Positions 27,401 to 41,546 are shown, counted from the stretch's first letter. The stretch: DNA of 64,000 nt from Mugil cephalus (GCF_022458985.1 NC_061789.1:6366357-6430356); one strand, 5' to 3'. Translations and numbers: made by a program. Notes: a model not told the origin generated them from the sequence alone.

Positions 27401-28946
27401 CTTTAAACCACTGAGAGATTAGCTTAGCCCCAAAGGTACGTACCCCAAAGGCACATAGTTCTTGTTAGCCTCCTGACACCTGAGCTCTAATTTGGTATGC
27501 ATTTTCAGGATAAGTATTTTAGGGATTTAAGAAGTATAAAAAAATATGTGTCCTCATATGTGGGCACGGGGATTATTTCACTGTATGTTACAATATAAAG
27601 AAAATATAAAACTGTTTATTTTAATATTTTAATATAGTCTCAGGAGGCTGGAGCTCCATAGTGATTAGTTACTATTATGGAGTCCCTGGATGTGTTTAGT
27701 TCAAAGGCAGGTCACAAAGTCACTGCGAAACAAAATTTATTTCACAGAGAGAGACTCTGTGTAACGAATGATTATTGGAAGTAAGTTAACCAACATGTTC
27801 CCTAGAAAGGTCATGCTGTAGTTCCCCACAATGGTTTCTTGTCACGACAACTTCTAAATGTGTTTTCTCAGGGGAACGCCTGTTTCTATCTCTAAGTCTT
27901 ATCTCTTGTTCTGCATCGCAGTATGGCTATTCCTGTGAGCCACACACATACGACACAGTGAAACCAACACTTCGCCAGCTCATCAGACAAAAGCCACCGA
28001 CCAGGAGAAAACGACAGGAGAAGAGAGGAAGCAAATTGTTTTTTCGTCTTAATCATCTGTCTGTCACCTTCCAGTCACTCCCACATGGGTACAGAGATGT
28101 TCCAAGGCAGTGCTGGAGCAAATTCATAAAAGATGTCGAAGCCTTATCTTATCTACTAAAAGACGATTACTCTGCGTTTGTGTCTCTTCTTCCTCTCAAC
28201 CTCATTTACCCTGACCTTAATAACCAGTAATCAGTCTCACACTGCCTTTAACATGCCTTGGCAGAATCCCAAGACTGTTAGCAAAAAATGTTATTTGGGT
28301 TTCACTTTAAATGGAAACGGATGGCTTGTTTGCATCTGTTTCTAAGGAGGGAATCTACCGGAACAAAGCTGAGGACAAATGAAAAAGGGCTAAAAGTGAA
28401 TGTGGAAATGTAGCGTTCGCAGGAACTTTAAGAAACTGGAAGCAAACCGGGATCAAATTTCAAACCATCCTCCTAAACATGGCTTATAATTATACTGAAC
28501 CAGAACCAGGGCATGGCTGCTTCAGGGCCCTGTCATTGAGGTTCCTCGGGCTGAAATTACTCCAACATGTAAAACTGCGGTAGATCCCTGCAGTTAGTTT
28601 GGAAATATTGTAAGGTTGTCAAACTTCTTCTCTCCGTTTCTTAGCTGGAATCGCTGAGAAATAACAGCTTCTCGAGGCCCGCACGCATTTCTGCGCACAA
28701 AGTGTCACGATGGTTGAGAAACCGCTTCTGCCAACCAACAAGCTCACACAGACGACGCTGCATTTCTGGGAGGGCTGGTTAAGTGGATCAATTAGTGAAT
28801 CATGTGGCAAGTTGAGTGGAAAAGGGAGTGTGCGGAGAAGAGGAGGGAGGAGGAAGCGGCCGTGAAGTCTCTCCGCATCATTGTTTTCTCTTCCTCTTGT
28901 CGGCAGGCTGCAGAAACTAGACGCGGGTAGAATGAGATGCAACAAC

Positions 28947-28978
<32 letters not shown>

Positions 28979-29076
28979 TATTGACTGGAAAGTACGCCTC
29001 CTAAAATATCTGCCTGTAAATCACTCATTAGTCACCGTTTCTCAATGAAACGCGCTCCCCCTGGTCTCGTGTTACA

Positions 29077-29113
<37 letters not shown>

Positions 29114-29935
29114 ACCAGCAGTGAAAACAAATGCGTTCACACGCGCCGATCGGCCATAACATTAAAACCAGACGGGGAGAAGTCAACGTCCAAATTCAGT
29201 AGATTCCGACCTCATCAAGTCACCTCCCCTCGAAAACACAGACAGGCCTCCCCCAGAAGGTCCGTGTCCGTCTCTGAAGAGCCAGAACAGCTTTGGTTCG
29301 GAGCCACAAGGGAGACATACACAGTATCATGTCATAATGTTATGGCTGATCGGTGTATGACGTATTGTCCTGCACTAAATCTTTAAAAAACGCTGGAACC
29401 ATGTAAAATAACAACAATAACACAACTTCAATACAAATGACAGCCTCACATACCAAGTGAAAACAACAACAAATGGTGAATACTACAACCTTTACACAGA
29501 CTTCACACTTAGACTGTCGCGGTTGTTTATCATTCACACGCGCCACCAGGAAACTCAACACATGCTATTTCGGGCACAACACGCGATTTGATTGCAAACT
29601 ACTAGTCTGACTTGTCCGGAAAAAGAAACCGAACTAACGAACGAGGGGAAACTGGGGAAACTGGGGCAACTAACCTCCCAGCCGCCCCCACCAGTGTGCG
29701 AGTTATTTTCTAATAAGCTATAACGTTACATAGCTGTGCGCATACCAGTCAGAGGAATGTGGCACCAACTGGAGAACAGGCACGGGACAAACTGGGACAT
29801 TGCCCCAAACCTTCCCTGACAATATACACGAGGCGCTTTAAACTAAAAGTCAAACTAGTCGCATTCACGCGTGTGAGTTAAACGCGCTTCGGGCTGTAAA
29901 TATTTACCATATTTTGGTTTTTCCTCCGGCTCCAT
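10855..29935 (-). CDS. slc44a2: Choline transporter-like protein 2 (SLC44A2)
   Basis: Multi-pass membrane transporter of choline and ethanolamine. Coding exons: 29908-29935 or 24490-24523 (alternative starts), 23108-23156, 22936-23009, 22760-22844, 21526-21610, 20724-20837, 20579-20639, 20346-20469, 19902-19985, 19691-19803, 18397-18528, 18211-18310, 17984-18076, 16685-16769, 16316-16578, 16129-16223, 15945-16048, 15760-15833, 15582-15652, 14493-14581, 13781-13865, then 13246-13421 or 10855-10961 (alternative ends). All phases join, giving 727 or 704 residues from the upstream start, against about 706 in human. After the first membrane segment ([18 protein letters not shown]) comes a large cysteine-rich extracellular loop with N-glycosylation sites NST (about 185) and NAT (about 208). 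The multi-TM core follows, with family signatures [50 protein letters not shown] and VDTLFLCF. Loop motifs such as CLFAFYGGE favour SLC44A2 over SLC44A4. A candidate distal polyadenylation signal is AATAAA at 10259-10264. Confidence 0.95.
11196..11505. repeat. Small inverted-repeat element in the slc44a2 distal intron
   Basis: The left end reads AGGGGTCTTCAATG. The right end, reverse-complemented, reads ATAGGTCATCAACAG. The interior carries GGCCAAGGACTACT and CCACGGACCCACTAGG, typical of a common fish non-autonomous DNA transposon, possibly hAT-like. No coding capacity. Confidence 0.5.
12364..12412. repeat. Compound GT/TA/CA microsatellite
   Basis: A run of GT, then TA, then CA dinucleotides forms a near-perfect palindrome of about 49 bases inside the slc44a2 distal intron. 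It could extrude a hairpin and is probably length-polymorphic. Confidence 0.9.
13246..13421 (-). CDS. slc44a2: slc44a2 proximal alternative last exon
   Basis: Continues the transporter as [19 protein letters not shown], with a long acidic tail ([20 protein letters not shown] and on to EEEDAGGV) before TGA. The exon keeps the conserved [10 protein letters not shown] stretch, so selection has maintained it. The only AG acceptor in frame lies directly after a run of 18 A residues on the coding strand, with no pyrimidine tract next to it. That junction would give Cys where the family and the distal exon have Leu. Confidence 0.8.
14755..15240 (+). mobile_element. L2/CR1-type LINE reverse transcriptase fragment
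   Basis: One frame reads [11 protein letters not shown] near 14900, a decayed version of the LDLSAAFDTVDH motif. Another reads [21 protein letters not shown] near 15015, a hallmark of L2-like LINEs. Then come a frameshifted stretch and [15 protein letters not shown] near 15180. Frame changes and an internal deletion make it inactive. It lies in the intron between exons 14493-14581 and 15582-15652, antisense to slc44a2. Confidence 0.6.
17085..17275 (+). repeat. 3' tail of a LINE/SINE-type retroelement
   Basis: The end, CCCATTGTGGGACAAATAAA followed by TTCTAATTCTAATG, is the usual 3' terminus of fish retroelements whose transcripts close with a short hairpin and simple repeat. The body is too diverged to classify. 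Confidence 0.35.
20960..21280 (+). repeat. Dispersed repeat, family shared with 46610-46945
   Basis: Shares ordered blocks with 46610-46945: GGTATCGAT/GGTATCGGC near the start, GTGAAAATGCTGTTTCAAAC against GTGAAAATAGTGTTTCAAAC, AATAAGACCATTAAA-like and CATCTTAATTCTGACTCT. No terminal repeats or coding capacity are visible. It lies in the slc44a2 intron between exons 20724-20837 and 21526-21610. Confidence 0.6.
24490..24523 (-). CDS. slc44a2: slc44a2 downstream alternative first exon
   Basis: ATG opens [12 protein letters not shown], ending in phase 1 at CATG|GTAACT and joining exon 23108-23156 to read [15 protein letters not shown]. This mirrors the human isoform beginning MGDERPHYYGKHG. It predicts a second promoter within about 24.53-24.95 kb, where there is a (GGA)n run at 24899-24923. 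Confidence 0.85.
28943..29112. repeat. Two long A-runs about 100 bases apart
   Basis: Runs of roughly 30 A residues end near 28976 and near 29112, in the slc44a2 first intron. They may be old retroelement tails or simple slippage tracts; no element body was recognised beside them. Confidence 0.6.
29141..29358. mobile_element. Short inverted-repeat DNA transposon (MITE)
   Basis: The left end is CGATCGGCCATAACATTAAA. The right end, reverse-complemented, is CGATCAGCCATAACATTATG. These are the family termini, and the interior is shorter than in other copies (about 215 bases in all). No coding capacity, so it would need a transposase supplied elsewhere. Confidence 0.75.
29908..29935 (-). CDS. slc44a2: slc44a2 upstream alternative first exon
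   Basis: ATG opens [10 protein letters not shown], ending TATG|GTAAAT in phase 1, and splices over 6.7 kb to exon 23108-23156 to give [14 protein letters not shown]. This corresponds to the shorter human N-terminus (MEDERKNGAYG). Confidence 0.85.
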
Positions 29936-30220
29936 GATCCGCGGAGTGTTGTCGAGCAAACTGAATCAGTGGCGACGACTACAGCATTATTTCCAGCGCT
30001 GACGCTCGCTCCGTTGAAAGTCCGCTCCAAAAAAAAAAAAAAAAAAAAAATCTGTTCGTCGGCCGTCCTGCCAGCGTTTAAAGGGGGTTGAGTGCGATAA
30101 CCAATAAAAAGGCAGGATTTGTTGATTGAGGGCGGCTCGACCAATCACAAACAAGAAAGGGCGGGGCGAACGTGGGTTAATTTCTAGACGCCGTTAGCTG
30201 CTACAGGCGCCCAATGAGCG
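29936..30220 (-). promoter_or_regulatory. Probable slc44a2 upstream promoter with CCAAT motifs
   Basis: Within 285 bases upstream of the first ATG there are three ATTGG/CCAAT motifs (near 30098, 30140 and 30211), suggesting NF-Y binding. An A/T homopolymer lies at 30029-30050. No TATA box was identified. Motif evidence only. Confidence 0.4.
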
Positions 30221-31614
30221 GCTGTAACTGTCTTAATAAACAATAATACTTCATCTCCTCCTCAAATAAAACATAATTCACACGATGTGTCCGGCCACCC
30301 TTATTTAATCAAAGGAAAAACAAATATATCATGTTCCTCATCCGAGATGAAGCCAGGAAAAACAGTGACGTAGCATAAACTTTTATTCGCCAGATGAAAT
30401 TCAAGACAACATTAATTATAAAAGCAATCTGTTCATTCATAATTCAACTTACAGGCTGCCCTGACTCTGCATTTTGGGAGTCACGACAGCTGGCAGGCCT
30501 CAAACCCGAGAAGAAATAATTTATATTTTTCAGGATTACCAGCGAAGTGTAATTCAAGTGAAGGGATAAAACACCTGCTGGAAAAAAAAAGTGTTCAGAT
30601 CAGACTTTAAAGTTACCTACCATGAAAGCTGTTTTATATATATACACTGTCTATATTATATATTAATCTTTAAAGTTTAATTTTATTAATCTATATGGTT
30701 AATACAGTGGAATGAATACAGCTCTACAGCACAATATTTTTCTCTGACATCTAAATACATAACATTACAGTCTGTAACATTTAAAAATGGATGAGTTAAG
30801 AATAGAACACCGAGAAAATATACATAAAAAAAAAAAACAAACAAACAACAAAAACAAAAACATTGTATCTATACTCGTAAAGTTTCCATGAATTGAAAGT
30901 CCAGACATCCTGGAGAGTATTTTTAGGGGAACAATGGAATTACCTTCTGTGTCTATTGCCCGGGATTAAAGTGCTGACATACTAGAAAGTTTGGCAGACA
31001 CACTTACTTTTCCTTTGGAGGTTCCGGTTTGGATGGTTGCGCTGAAAAGACGCCCCGCACAGAACTCAGTGGACGAATACAAGAACAGTTTAAAATTACA
31101 GCGACTTTTATAAACGTAACAGTGTAAAATAAACTTCTCAGTTTCTATTCTAGTTATATAAAGACGTTTAACCACCAAACACATGTAAAAACCTGGTAAT
31201 AAACAGAGCTTTAAATGTTATCTGCATCTTTTTTTTTTTTTACTATTTTGTTCTTCATTTGTCACAATCATCAGAATCAGTGTACCCCATAACACTGTAA
31301 TTTCCTGCACTTCTTTTACAGCTGTATTCAGGAAAATGTCATTGAAGGCATCGTTATGTAGAGACCGCATTGTGACACCTTGTCGGTGCTCTTTAGTAAT
31401 TCACTGGTGAGCGATAAAAAAATAGGTGAAATGGATAATGACAAACTTTAAATGATAAATGTAATCTCTACATATATTACGACAAAACTTCAGTCCTAGT
31501 ATCTGTATAAATTGCGCTTTATGTCATAAATAGTAAACGTCATCTAGCGTTTCCGACAGCCCCTGAACGTCTCATCACCACGACCCGGAAGGACTTCTGC
31601 TCGACTCGATATCC
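30221..31614. other. Divergent spacer between slc44a2 and rpl23
   Basis: AT-rich, with no gene I can support. It separates the divergently transcribed slc44a2 and rpl23 and has simple A-rich tracts (for example 30827-30860). A 34-base exon-like segment at 31008-31041 (minus) was considered and not accepted. Confidence 0.5.
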
Positions 31615-31656
31615 CACAATTCCTTTCTCTCCCCTCCCTCTTTCCCTACCGCAGCT
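31615..31656 (+). promoter_or_regulatory. rpl23 5' pyrimidine tract (TOP-like leader)
   Basis: A long C/T run (TTCCTTTCTCTCCCCTCCCT and on) directly precedes the rpl23 ATG. Vertebrate ribosomal protein mRNAs start at a C within such tracts, which place their translation under growth (mTOR) control. The exact start site cannot be fixed here. Confidence 0.7.
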
Positions 31657-34948
<3,292 letters not shown>

Positions 34949-34975
34949 GCTGGACCCTGCACCTCGTTTGTTTTC

Positions 34976-34981
34976 AATAAA
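34976..34981 (+). terminator. rpl23 polyadenylation signal
   Basis: AATAAA lies 28 bases after the stop codon, giving the very short 3' UTR usual for ribosomal protein genes. A GT-rich stretch follows. Confidence 0.85.
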
Positions 34982-34999
34982 AACTGTCAATCGAGCCGC

Positions 35000-37908
35000 T
35001 TGTCGTCCTGGTTTTATTAAGACATTCTTGTTTAGAGGATATCGGGACACAAATATGAGCCTTCACGAGTCTACACAGTCTACATGTTCAAATGCATTCT
35101 ACTAAATTTAACATCACTGGAGTGTTTGACATTGCTGCACTGCCTTAGAACAACCACAGGATGGCGCATTGTTGGATTATCTGAAGGCTTTTATTTCACT
35201 ACCTGTTTCTTGGGAATAACACACTGTTCAGTTCTTCACCATTAACTAGACATTGAAGACGATGAGAAAAGCATTCAGACTATGGCTAAGTGTTAAACCA
35301 CTAAATACTAGGGATGTCAGAAACGAAACCTTGAGAACAAATCATTTGGAATAAGTGAGAAAAAGGAAGTGATCTTTGGAACATTCGAAACATCTGGTGG
35401 CCAATTTTAAAACAACACTCAAACAGTAGATTGTGGTTTGTTTAGTTTTGTTTGGGTTTACAGTATCGTTTGTACGAAAGGATCTTTTTTTTTTTTCAAT
35501 CAGTGTTTGTATATAATTTTAGCGGTATTATTACAAAATGCAAGCTGTTGCATGCAATACATTTAAATTCAAGCTCCTTAAAGAGGTCGAAGTGTTCCAA
35601 GACAGGTGACTTGGGACACTTTCTACTACCATCTATTTCAAATTGGTCTCAAATCAAAAGGACGCTCACTAAAAGACACGCAGAGACTCAAGTCTTCGCA
35701 AACAAATAGCACGTTGCAAAGGCTTTAAAATGTTTGAGGCGTATGGGGATGAATCAGCAGCCAATCAGGGAAAGACAAATTATTAAGTATATATATAAAT
35801 TAGAGATTTTGCATATAATAGACATTTCATATTGTGTAATGGTAGTATTTCATTTACTATTCCATTTTAGTAACGGGATAACAATCATTGCATATTGACT
35901 TGCGTTTTACTGAAAGACCACTGTGATGTTTCAAAACCAACATTGTCTTTCTAAAACAGACCTTGGAACAGCGTTTTGAATCACAAGTTCTGCCTAAGTT
36001 TCGGTACGGACCAAAACACTGTTTCGATTTTGCCATCACTACTAAAGATCAGCCACTGGTGTATTAGATCCTGGTTAAGATGCCGTCATGAAAAGGGACG
36101 TGACCTGTTCAACAGTAGGCAATACAAGGTCTGGTAACTACCTTTTAGAGTTTTCTTTTTAAATGTAAGATAACATTCCAAAAGTATGGCACTAACAGGA
36201 CTATGAGTCATGTACAGTATGTAACATGGCTGACAAGCTAATTGGCATGCACTACATATACATACTCCCATCTGTTCAGGGTGTGTGTGTAGATATTCCA
36301 CTGCCCAGTAATTTTCAGCTCCGTCTAGTCTACGTGGTAATTCCTGGCCTCTCTCCGCACGCAGACGGAAACCAGCAGGGCCGCGGAGAGCAACCAGGCG
36401 ACCAGCTGCATCGAACCCGTGTCGACCCTCTGTCGCTGATACCTTCATCTACCACACCCTGGCACTCTTACCGGCTCCCGTCATGCTCCCCGGTAGAACA
36501 CAGCAAGATGGGTGTATGGATTTAAGCTTGGGAAGAGTCGTAGAATCGGCCAACGATTTCTTAACGACTTGCTGGAAAAAGCTCAGTTGTAATCTCACGA
36601 AGCTGGTTGAGAGAATGAAGCGTTGGTTGGGAAAGCTGTTGACTCCTTATTTTAGATAATGTTGTATAAATGTTTCATTAAAACCAATTACTGAGCGGAG
36701 GTTGAAGTATTTGTCCCTTAAGCAAATTGGAGGTAGTCCCCAGGGACTTCCTGGAGTTTGTTACAGTTTATTTGCAGATTGCATCAGTTAAATACTTTGA
36801 GTCAAATCTGACGCAAAGTCAAGACATGTCAGTTTGGATGAGAGTGCTGGGCTGAACCAAGCGTACAAACATCCAAGTGGACGACACCAAATATGCTGCC
36901 AGATCCAATTGTCCTACAATTTTACTTCCATTTCATCAAGGCCGAGCTGTTCTGATCATAACCTAAGTGGTTCAGTTTCTTTAAAGATTTGCGAAACGCC
37001 ACATTGTAGGTGGATTTTTACCCGAGCCGTACCTTGTCTTTGTGCTCTACTGCTTTTCCATCTGAAAAGTTCTGGTTGCTGAAACGGTTCGGTCTAGGAC
37101 CACGGAACCAGAGTACCACCTTGAAAACCAATCCACATTTCCACAGTTTCCTCTAAGATCATACTATTTACCTGTAACCTTTTAGACTCTTATTGGAAAT
37201 AGGAACTACAAAGGAGCTACGTGAGCCAATTTTGGATTATTTTCTACTGTTTGTGCCTTTTCAGAGATTATTCCAACTCCTGACTCCTGCATCTTCCATT
37301 TCCCAAATAGAGAGAACCAACCCCTCAATTCCCAACAAGTTTACTAAGAATAGTTCTGCACCCAACCGGTTTCTGCATAAACGTAAGCAAGATGATTCTG
37401 GGAGTTGGTGTTAATGGGTTATATTGTACCTGTAAACTTGAGGACACACTTTCCCCACGATTCCCAGTTGGGTAAAGTTGGCACCAGCCTGCACTCAGTT
37501 GGGCATGGGTAGTTGGCACTTGACCCAACTTCAGTCAACCAAACATGTTTTGATTTCTTAAGTCAAATCTGGAAGCAAGCCAGCAGTGTGAAGTGATTAG
37601 CAACCCAACTGCAAGAGGGAGTGGGACACAGGAAGTGGCGCCAGAAGACGACAGGAAGCAGCGGGAATGTCCTAACAATGTGGAGACACAGCGAACCTGA
37701 ACTACAGACATGGAGGAGTGATTAATCGGGTTGTGGCAGGAGTGCCTGTATACTGTTGCTTGCAGTGCATACCGCAACAAACACCCTTGAGAGAGTTTTG
37801 GCTTTTGATGGTTTGCCAAATGATGTAGTCTATGATCCCTCGTCAGTTGTGAAGTGCGCGATCCCCAGTCTTTGTTGTGTGTCCCCTGCTTTAGACATTG
37901 ACCGGTTT
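35000..37908. other. Convergent spacer and probable 3' UTR of the VWC gene
   Basis: No protein gene is supported. The part nearest 37.9 kb is probably 3' UTR of the VWC-domain gene; a candidate minus-strand AATAAA is at 36767-36772. A short minus-strand ORF with a signal-peptide-like sequence at 36325-36411 is described as a finding. The rest is AT-rich single-copy-looking sequence. Confidence 0.45.
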
Positions 37909-40900
37909 TCAAGGTATCAAATCCAGTCTGGGAATAAACGGCCTTCCCCCTCTACCTCTGGTGTCCTCGTCCTTGGGCGGCTCGGTGCGGGTGCTCTGAG
38001 TTGGGCCAGCTTTGGGGCGCTGTTCACAGGTGGCCTGGGGGTGGGTGTGCCACGTCCCATCACGGTAGGTGCAGTAGCATACGGTGCGCTCATCAATGTC
38101 CACGCGCTCTCCCGCTGGGATCACCCTACTCCCGGCAAAGCAGTTGGGACCTAGAGGGACAGGGCAGACGGTAGAGTCTATATCATAATGGTGAATCTGT
38201 GTCGCCAGAATTGTATTTCCACTACACAGCTACCCATAGTTACGGGCAGGCTATAGCTTAGGCCTAGGTCAACAGAATTTACCACAACATCTTGTATTAT
38301 AGGCTTTATCAAAGATATCGTTGGGTGCCGGACAGGGGAATACATTATATATATCATTTTAAGATTTACGGGATTATGTAAGAGGCCTACTGCTCAACCT
38401 CAGTGCTTTGTCAAGGACCTGGCCTTCATGTGGATGTAACTTAGACATGTAGCACCCATCTAGACCAGACCAGACACCCCTACCCCAAAGCAATGACTCC
38501 TTGATGGCAGCAGCTGCTGGGTTTTTGATACAAAAACGGCCTCCCAATTCACTAGATCCCAAACTCGTCAAGTGTGATTCACTGGGACAAGCCTCCACAG
38601 TGGCTCCTCCCCTCAATGCATAGGACCCACAAACCCCCCACGAACAACGATCTGTCACCAGACACCATACCTCAGAAGTTCCCATGTCCATTCTCTGATG
38701 AGTCACAACTGTTTTGGATGCACAAGGGAGACAACATTACACAATATTCGGAAGGTGGTCATAATGTTATGCCTGATCGGTGTATATCACGATGGCATGA
38801 TATTACATAACTTCGTCCTCGTGCTCCATACACAATAGTAGTGGAGCTGTCATTGCGTGTTTTCACAATGCAGCGCTGGTTGCGTCACTCCACCCCCAGG
38901 TTACAGAGCCATCCCTGTTATGTCACGCATGCTTTTATTGCCACTGGCGTTTAAGTCCCTTTGAGAGATTGGTGGGATTGACCACTGAGACAGGAATAGC
39001 AGCGGAGACGATAATACCCCTGCTCTTACGCCTTGCTTTATTCAAAGATTATAATGGAGAGGTTGAAAAGGAAAAATGATACTGTGTGACCCCTCAGAGA
39101 GCAGGAACATGCGGACTGCCTCCCAGTTGTGCCGCCCATGCCAACTTATGGCAGTTGCAGTTAAGTTGCGCTGTCTATTTTTACTGCTCCTCTGCTGGAC
39201 AGACAGCGGGACAGATGGTTTGGTTTGTTGCGTCATAGGTTGGCATCAGATGAACTGTACTTCCTGCGCTCCCGCTGACTGGTGTGGGTAATTGTTTTAC
39301 AGACGGATGCCAAGTAAAGGAACCCCCATCTGTGAATGAGGGATGCCAATGATACCATCAACAAGCTGTTTACATTTTTTTTTAACTTACTGCATCCTGA
39401 CCAGTATGTCATTCCATAATATTCCATATTCTATGCAATATACACTGATTAGGCATAACATTACGACCGCCTTCCTAATATTGTGCAGGTATTCCTTGAG
39501 CCTCATCAGAGAATGGTCACAGGCCTTTAAAGGCCTGGTCAACACCTTGTGCTGTTTTTCATGTTTTGTTTTTGTGGTTGTTACAAAACCATTTGTAACA
39601 TTGTATCTGGTCCAGTCTTGGTGAGTGGTACATGTCTAAGTAACATCCACAGGTATTCAATGTTATTAACTTCTAGTTTCAGTGGTTTTAATGTTGTGGC
39701 TGATTGGTGTATGTTGATGATCGGTTCAGCAAATATTTAGCCCCCTTCAATCTTTGTGCAGTAATTTGCCTTGAGGATTCCAGCACGTTCTTTTTCTCTA
39801 CAAGGTTTCTCTGACCACTTAGAAACCATCCTGTAACATGATGCTGCCACCACCATGCTCCACCATTTTACCAACCAGGCAATGAGCGGTGCCTTTAGTT
39901 ATAGTTAAATGAATCATAGATGCGATTTAGTTTTAACAATTGTTAAACTGAAGGAAAGAAAGACAATCTTCAACTGCAGATTAATCCACACTTGGTTCTC
40001 TGGAGTGTGTCATGGTAGTGAAGGGACATGTCAACTCATTGAGCTCAGTAGCTTTCAGACATAAAAATGGATGGTTTTTGTCATTAATTAGACTAGTATA
40101 TTTATGGCAGTCTCCCAAAATACATGCAAGGCTGATGTTCAAATATTTTCTGGGTAAGGCTGAAGAATTAGAGTCAGACGGGACAAAAAGAAGTTACTTT
40201 GCCCTATTTGGGTCTTACCGTTCTTACAGATGGGGCAGCAGTGGTTGGGCTCATAGGTGGGGTTGACGCAGTGAGGGGCTGGGCAGTCCGAAATGCTGCA
40301 GTAGACCTCTCTGTTGGCCTCACAGCGGCATCGCTCACATCTCGACAGCTGAAACAAGCAAACAGTTTGAATTTCATGATAAGAGCTCTCAGATAAGGGG
40401 GCTAAGGGGCTACAACCAAAACAGTGAGCTGAAAGAAACTAAATTACCTACATTTTACAGAGCAGAACCTTCGAAAAGCATGTACAATCCTTTGTGAATT
40501 CCAGTCCAACACCTAATGCTGTGGTCCTCTCTCAAAATAGTATCCCATTTTTTTTTAGTTAAGATTTATTTTTCCATGCCATGAAATAACAAAACAAAGT
40601 CCCACACAGTATTACAATCTGCTTAGCTACGCACAACATGCAGTGGAAAAAAGTGGAAGCACTTTGCGTAATCCAGCTAGTACAAATAGTACAATAGAGT
40701 ACACTAGGCAAAAATTGTACAGTGATAATCTTTAATGCTTCACATATAATGAATGAAATCATGCTTTATTGTCGTTGTTGTGGAAACAACAACAATCTAA
40801 CTCTATAAAAAAACATTGTAAAAAATAAAAAGTAGCTATAAAAGTAAGTAAGACAAGTTGAATAAGTACAACACACTCTCACCCAAGATACACACGTCGG

Positions 40901-41546
40901 GTTATAGCATGCAGTGACAATAATGCAGCCAAAATAATCAAGCAGTGGGTAATGTCAGCCCTCTCAATTGTTCTTGTACAAAGAAAAGCCCAAACCATTT
41001 TTTTTTTCTAATATTTGGGTGCTGTGCGTAAATCTCAAATGACGCACGGCCAATTACGCAGCTGCCTCAATAAATAGGCCTATAGTTGGATCCGGGTGAA
41101 CCGCTGAATGATGCGAAGGGAGAGAGCGAAGTTTGGATCTTTCTCACCCTGAACTCCTCTAGGAGTCTGTACGTTTTGCCCCCGTAGACGCAGACTCTGG
41201 CCATAGCCTCACACACCGGACAGCAAGCCTTATACCTGATCCGCGTGCACCGCGGATGGATGCGGGGACACTTGGGTCGTACGCACACGGGGCCGTCAAC
41301 GGTGCACGTGCACGGACACGCCGAGGGGCTCGGGTAGTAAACCTCTCCGATGCCGTACACGAAGCCGTGGTCGTCGATGCACCACTTCCCGCGGTAGTCC
41401 CCGAACTCGTAGTCCAGGTCGGTTTTGGAGGAGTACTCCGCCGCCACCGCGAGCTCCGCGCCGCGCCGCTGGATGTGCGGCGGCGGAAGCGGCAGCAGCA
41501 GCAGTGCGAGCGCGACGGGGAAGCACCTGAGCGCGCGGTGCACCAT
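37909..41546 (-). CDS. Secreted von Willebrand factor C domain protein, Brorin family (VWC2/VWC2L paralogue)
   Basis: Brorin (VWC2) and Brorin-like (VWC2L) are secreted neural proteins that antagonise BMP signalling. Three coding exons, 41148-41546, 40219-40348 and 37909-38150, join in phase to 256 residues. The start ATG at 41546 opens a signal peptide ([14 protein letters not shown]). VWC domain 1 spans about 56-112 ([17 protein letters not shown]) and VWC domain 2 about 119-175 ([40 protein letters not shown]). A third, partial domain follows ([18 protein letters not shown]). In known members that region has DEC and a C-terminal HEC; here these positions read DER and EQR. The protein then runs on in a Pro/Thr/Gly/Arg-rich tail not present in VWC2 or VWC2L as I recall them. 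Exon 1 is GC-rich. A longer form using AGAG|GTAGAG in the last exon cannot be excluded. Confidence 0.85.
38395..38784 (-). mobile_element. Inverted-repeat DNA transposon copy (intron 2 of the VWC gene)
   Basis: Right terminus GTCATAATGTTATGCCTGATCGGTGTA-type is intact at 38757-38783. The interior matches 41706-42074 and, reverse-complemented, 61352-61797 (CAATGACTCCTTGATGGCAG, TTCACTAGATCCCAAAC). The left terminus is lost. Confidence 0.75.
39439..39711. mobile_element. Short inverted-repeat DNA transposon (intron 2 of the VWC gene)
   Basis: Both ends are visible: left ACTGATTAGGCATAACATTA, right (reverse-complemented) ACCAATCAGCCACAACATTA. About 270 bases, with the interior partly deleted relative to the 440-base copy at 61352-61797. 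A TA at each outer edge may be the target duplication. Confidence 0.75.

Noticed and set aside
27958-28230. 90-residue plus-strand ORF in the slc44a2 first intron
   Set aside because: No family recognised and no neighbouring exon; treated as chance.
31008-31041. 34-base minus exon-like segment reading QPSKPEPPKEK between TTTTCAG and GTAAGT
   Set aside because: It resembles a small HMGN-type exon, but no flanking exons were found, so it could be chance.
36086-36448. 120-residue minus ORF downstream of the VWC gene
   Set aside because: It can be joined in phase to a possible donor in the VWC last exon, but the acceptor context is poor and no domain is visible.
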